From contig JBHHZE010000040.1 in the NCBI GenBank assembly GCA_046757925.1, forward strand, positions 1 to 31,777: a stretch of DNA of 31,777 nt. The letters are read 5' to 3'. How positions within the stretch are numbered: position 1 is the first letter of the stretch; every line of letters starts with the position of its first letter. The position numbers and the translations under genes were made by a program. This document shows, in pieces, positions 30,818 to 31,777 of this stretch. Origin of the DNA: JAZDCZ01 sp046757925. GTDB taxonomy: Bacteria; Gemmatimonadota; Gemmatimonadetes; Gemmatimonadales; GWC2-71-9. The notes beneath the pieces were generated by a model. It worked only from the letters and a program-made list of their open reading frames with translations, ran no database searches and was not told the DNA's origin.

Positions 30818-31777
30818 ATGCGTTGCGGATCGCTGTTTTACTTCCTCGGGGCCGCTTCGTTTGCAGTGGTCTTGACCGCCGGAACTGCTCTTGCCCAAGC
30901 CAACGATCAGACGTACGGGGAAAAAATCAGGGAGTACACCACGGATCCACGGTTCGTCAGTGAGCTAGTGGATCATTTGCCACTCTCGAACGACGTTCCA
31001 TCCCCTCTAGAGTATTTCGGAACGATCATAGGGGCACCGAATATTCTTCACAATACGGCGCAAATCTACGGTTATATGCGCGCTGTCGCTGACATGTCAC
31101 CGCGCGTGACCGTGCGAATGATCGGCAAGACTGAAGAGAATAGAGATATGATTGAGGTGATCGTAGCAAATGAGGCTACAATCGCCGACCTGGACCGGTA
31201 CCGCGGCTACCTCAATCGGTTGTCTGACCCGCGCGGGCTGTCGGATTCAGACGTGGCCGCCGTGCTCGCAGAGGCCAAGCCCATCTATTATTTCACCGGA
31301 GGCCTGCACTCGCCGGAGACCGGTCCACCCGAAATGTTGATGGAACTGGCATATCGGTTGGCCGTTGAAGACACTCCTTTCATTCAAGGTATCAGAGAGA
31401 ACGTCATCACGATCATCGTACCCGTTGCCGAGCCAGACGGACGGGATCGTATGGTGGACAGCTACAACTATGGTAAGGCTCACCGTAACGTCGGACCGGG
31501 ATTGCCATACTGGGGTAAGTACGTGGCTCACGACAACAACCGTGACGGCTATGGCTTGGGTCTGGCACTAACGCGGAATATCCTAGCGTCCTACCTCTAC
31601 TGGAAACCGACCGTGATGCACGATCTCCACGAGTCGGGCAATTTCTTGTACATATCGACCGGGTCGGGACCCTATAACGAGCATATCGATGCGCTCGCCA
31701 TAGACGAATGGCACAACATGGCGCACGAGGAGGTTACGCAGCTCACCAAGTTTGGCATGCCCGGAGTGTGGACGCAT
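30818..31777 (+). CDS. Secreted M14-family zinc carboxypeptidase, 3' end beyond the window
   Basis: The frame is open from ATG 30818 to the window edge (320 residues, no stop). GGAGG lies five bases before the ATG. Residues 1-27 are a Sec signal (MRCGSLFYFLGAASFAVVLT, then AGTALAQ). The M14 zinc site is recognisable: H164 and E167 in TGGLHSPETG, with H271 in MHDLHESG as third ligand, and N241-R242 in DNNRDGYG as the carboxylate-binding pair. The general-base glutamate would lie past the window edge. It would trim peptides in the periplasm or outside the cell, and it sits beside the TonB receptor gene, so peptide or peptide-bound metal uptake is a reasonable inference. Confidence 0.85.
   Translation, partial: MRCGSLFYFLGAASFAVVLTAGTALAQANDQTYGEKIREYTTDPRFVSELVDHLPLSNDVPSPLEYFGTIIGAPNILHNTAQIYGYMRAVADMSPRVTVRMIGKTEENRDMIEVIVANEATIADLDRYRGYLNRLSDPRGLSDSDVAAVLAEAKPIYYFTGGLHSPETGPPEMLMELAYRLAVEDTPFIQGIRENVITIIVPVAEPDGRDRMVDSYNYGKAHRNVGPGLPYWGKYVAHDNNRDGYGLGLALTRNILASYLYWKPTVMHDLHESGNFLYISTGSGPYNEHIDALAIDEWHNMAHEEVTQLTKFGMPGVWTH

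Noticed and set aside
30563..30898. A longer N-terminus for the TonB receptor (811 residues)
   Set aside because: The extra 112 residues precede the signal peptide and show no structure; an outer-membrane receptor needs its Sec signal near the start.
1..31777. Mobile elements, attachment sites, tRNA genes or CRISPR arrays
   Set aside because: No transposase, integrase, tRNA fold or spaced direct repeats were seen on reading both strands by eye.

Overview
The window is bacterial and almost fully coding (about 25 genes, no tRNA, rRNA, CRISPR or insertion sequence seen). A TonB-dependent receptor, a porin-like outer-membrane protein with one haem motif, Sec and Tat signals and purine-rich ribosome binding sites indicate a Gram-negative-type cell envelope. 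Base composition is moderately GC-rich by eye. The tricorn-type propeller fusion, the secreted M14 peptidase and the small coiled-coil/TM protein recall Gemmatimonadota or a related phylum, but that assignment is a low-confidence inference.

Layout. (1) 35-1793, plus: a small monohaem cytochrome c and a cytochrome-porin fusion resembling Cyc2. (2) 1868-7428, minus: a six-gene train read from right to left: HIU hydrolase (uraH), OHCU decarboxylase (uraD), an AGXT2-type aminotransferase, a 44-residue membrane protein, a sodium:solute symporter and a Tat-exported YtcJ-like amidohydrolase. (3) 7427-11115, plus: a DUF3830 protein, allantoinase, allantoate amidohydrolase and a coiled-coil membrane protein. 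(4) 11136-14481, minus: three-subunit xanthine dehydrogenase. (5) 14596-23087, plus: methylmalonate/malonate semialdehyde dehydrogenase, beta-ureidopropionase, dihydropyrimidinase, an NCS1 permease, dihydropyrimidine dehydrogenase PreT and PreA, and guanine deaminase. (6) 23132-25440, minus: an ACMSD-like metal-dependent amidohydrolase/decarboxylase and an APC permease. (7) 25628-28462, plus: a tricorn-like propeller fused to a gamma-glutamyltransferase domain. (8) 28463-30562, minus: a TonB-dependent receptor. (9) 30818 to the right edge, plus: an M14 carboxypeptidase cut by the window end.

The core (about 5.2-23.1 kb) is a combined nucleobase-catabolism island. Pyrimidines: uracil/thymine go through PreTA, dihydropyrimidinase, beta-ureidopropionase, the AGXT2-type aminotransferase and MmsA to acetyl-/propionyl-CoA, so every step of the reductive route is present. 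Purines: guanine goes to xanthine (GuaD), urate (Xdh), then HIU to OHCU to allantoin to allantoate to ureidoglycine (UraH, UraD, AllB, AllC). The one internal step with no recognisable enzyme here is urate to HIU (urate oxidase). The uncharacterised DUF3830 gene sits between uraH and allB. The aminotransferase may join the two routes if purine-derived glyoxylate serves as acceptor for pyrimidine-derived beta-amino acids.

The most interesting points are the missing urate oxidase beside DUF3830, the divergent uraH/DUF3830 genes whose start codons overlap in one palindrome, the tricorn-GGT fusion, the Cyc2-like protein, the unlisted symporter-associated small protein, and a possible alternative-hairpin leader before mmsA.
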